Shown one piece after another: positions 63,602-64,000 of a DNA stretch of 64,000 bases (position 1 is the first letter of the stretch; each line of letters starts with the position of its first letter). A program made the translations under genes and the position numbers. Source of the DNA: Gemmatimonadota bacterium (GTDB taxonomy: Bacteria > Gemmatimonadota > Gemmatimonadetes > Gemmatimonadales > GWC2-71-9); the NCBI GenBank assembly GCA_029262195.1, contig JAJCZX010000006.1, positions 1-64,000 on the forward strand, in the 5' to 3' direction. The notes under the pieces were generated by a model. The model was not told where the DNA came from, did not search any database, and worked only from the letters and a program-made list of their open reading frames with translations.

Positions 63602-64000
63602 TTTGGTGCCCTCGATTTGGGAACCAGCCCTCGCGCAGCTGGGGCGTCAACCATCGGCAGAGTAAATCGATCGATACCATCAAAAGACCGCAGGGCACCG
63701 GCCACCGCACCTGCGGTGGGTACCAACCCGATCTCCCCCACCCCTTTTGATCCGTATCCGCCCAACTCGTCGGGGACCTCGATAAGAATGACATCTACCT
63801 CTGGAGTGTCTTTTGCACGCATCACGCCAAGGTCCTTCATGTCGGTTGAATCAGGCATTCCGTCGGTACACGGGAGATCTTCAGACAGCGCATAACCGAG
63901 ACCCATATGGACGGCCCCTTCTATCTGACCGGCACACATCAGCGGATTGATCGCTCGACCCACGTCGTGTGCCGCGACAACCTTTTCGAGACGACCATTG
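63598..64000 (-). CDS. xdhD: XdhD-like molybdenum hydroxylase, C-terminal end (partial)
   Basis: The last 133 codons are visible; the gene continues past the right edge. AHDVGRAINP and GAVHMGLGYALSED are typical of the large molybdopterin subunit of the xanthine dehydrogenase family, and GSKGVGEIGLVPTAGA carries the catalytic glutamate of GVGE. With YgfK and SsnA next to it this fits XdhD, which is tied to purine hydroxylation or reduction. The stop overlaps the ygfK start by four bases. Confidence 0.85.
   Translation of the reverse strand, partial: NGRLEKVVAAHDVGRAINPLMCAGQIEGAVHMGLGYALSEDLPCTDGMPDSTDMKDLGVMRAKDTPEVDVILIEVPDELGGYGSKGVGEIGLVPTAGAVAGALRSFDGIDRFTLPMVDAPAARGLVPKSRAPK

Overview
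The window looks like a Gram-negative bacterium of the Gemmatimonadota or a close relative. This rests on gene content: a GWxTD-domain protein, a GAF-free serine/threonine kinase with a C-terminal membrane tail, Kdo synthesis, many secreted Zn peptidases and a fused gamma-alpha 2-oxoacid:ferredoxin oxidoreductase. The 16S rRNA at the left edge could settle the lineage, but I could not search it. Base composition is moderate, somewhere in the fifties per cent G+C by eye. I saw no insertion sequence, prophage, CRISPR array or tRNA.

Layout. 1-1425 is most of a 16S rRNA on the minus strand, with a near-consensus promoter, a leader hairpin and a boxA-like site upstream. 2077-9005 carries kdsB, a multi-PAS hybrid sensor kinase whose first PAS domain is split by a one-base frameshift, and korAB. 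9125-16694 holds an M3 peptidase, an FMN reductase, a BNR lipoprotein, a dicarboxylate/amino-acid symporter, a small outer-membrane barrel and an FG-GAP lipoprotein. 17285-18959 is an ECF sigma factor with an anti-sigma factor carrying C-terminal HEAT repeats. 19075-27824 encodes secreted proteins: an M28 peptidase, an M49 peptidase with an HEVAH site, a GWxTD protein, a beta-helix protein and an M61 peptidase. 28057-31971 is a probable galactose locus (nucleotidyltransferase, Na+ symporter, galactokinase). 31989-43589 has a lipoprotein, a Ser/Thr kinase, two M1 peptidases, an ADP-forming acyl-CoA synthetase, ahpC, ackA, a DUF6702-like protein and a HupE/UreJ-like membrane protein.

43799-64000 is the most interesting part: about 20 kb almost entirely on the minus strand that appears devoted to nucleobase catabolism. 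One operon (51743 down to 43931) encodes the whole reductive pyrimidine pathway: dihydropyrimidine dehydrogenase PreAT, dihydropyrimidinase, beta-ureidopropionase, an AGXT2-type aminotransferase and a malonate/methylmalonate semialdehyde dehydrogenase. A second operon enters from the right edge and encodes XdhD (partial), a short YgfK, SsnA, a fold-type-II PLP enzyme, YgeY, YgeW, a threonine-synthase-like enzyme, a VapBC pair and an NCS2 nucleobase permease. The ygeW/ygeY/ygfK/ssnA/xdhD set is the one linked to anaerobic purine or urate breakdown in gut bacteria and E. coli. Here it lies beside a complete pyrimidine pathway, with a YgfK lacking its flavoprotein domain and with no recognisable YgeX in the visible part. 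KorAB, the ADP-forming acyl-CoA synthetase and acetate kinase could carry the resulting acyl-CoA and pyruvate carbon onward.

Three places (3321-3326, 52104-52110, about 52214-52215) each need one extra base to restore a clear protein, so either real decay or single-base undercalls affect this assembly. A 34-codon relic of a FabH-like ketoacyl-ACP synthase lies at 43799-43903.
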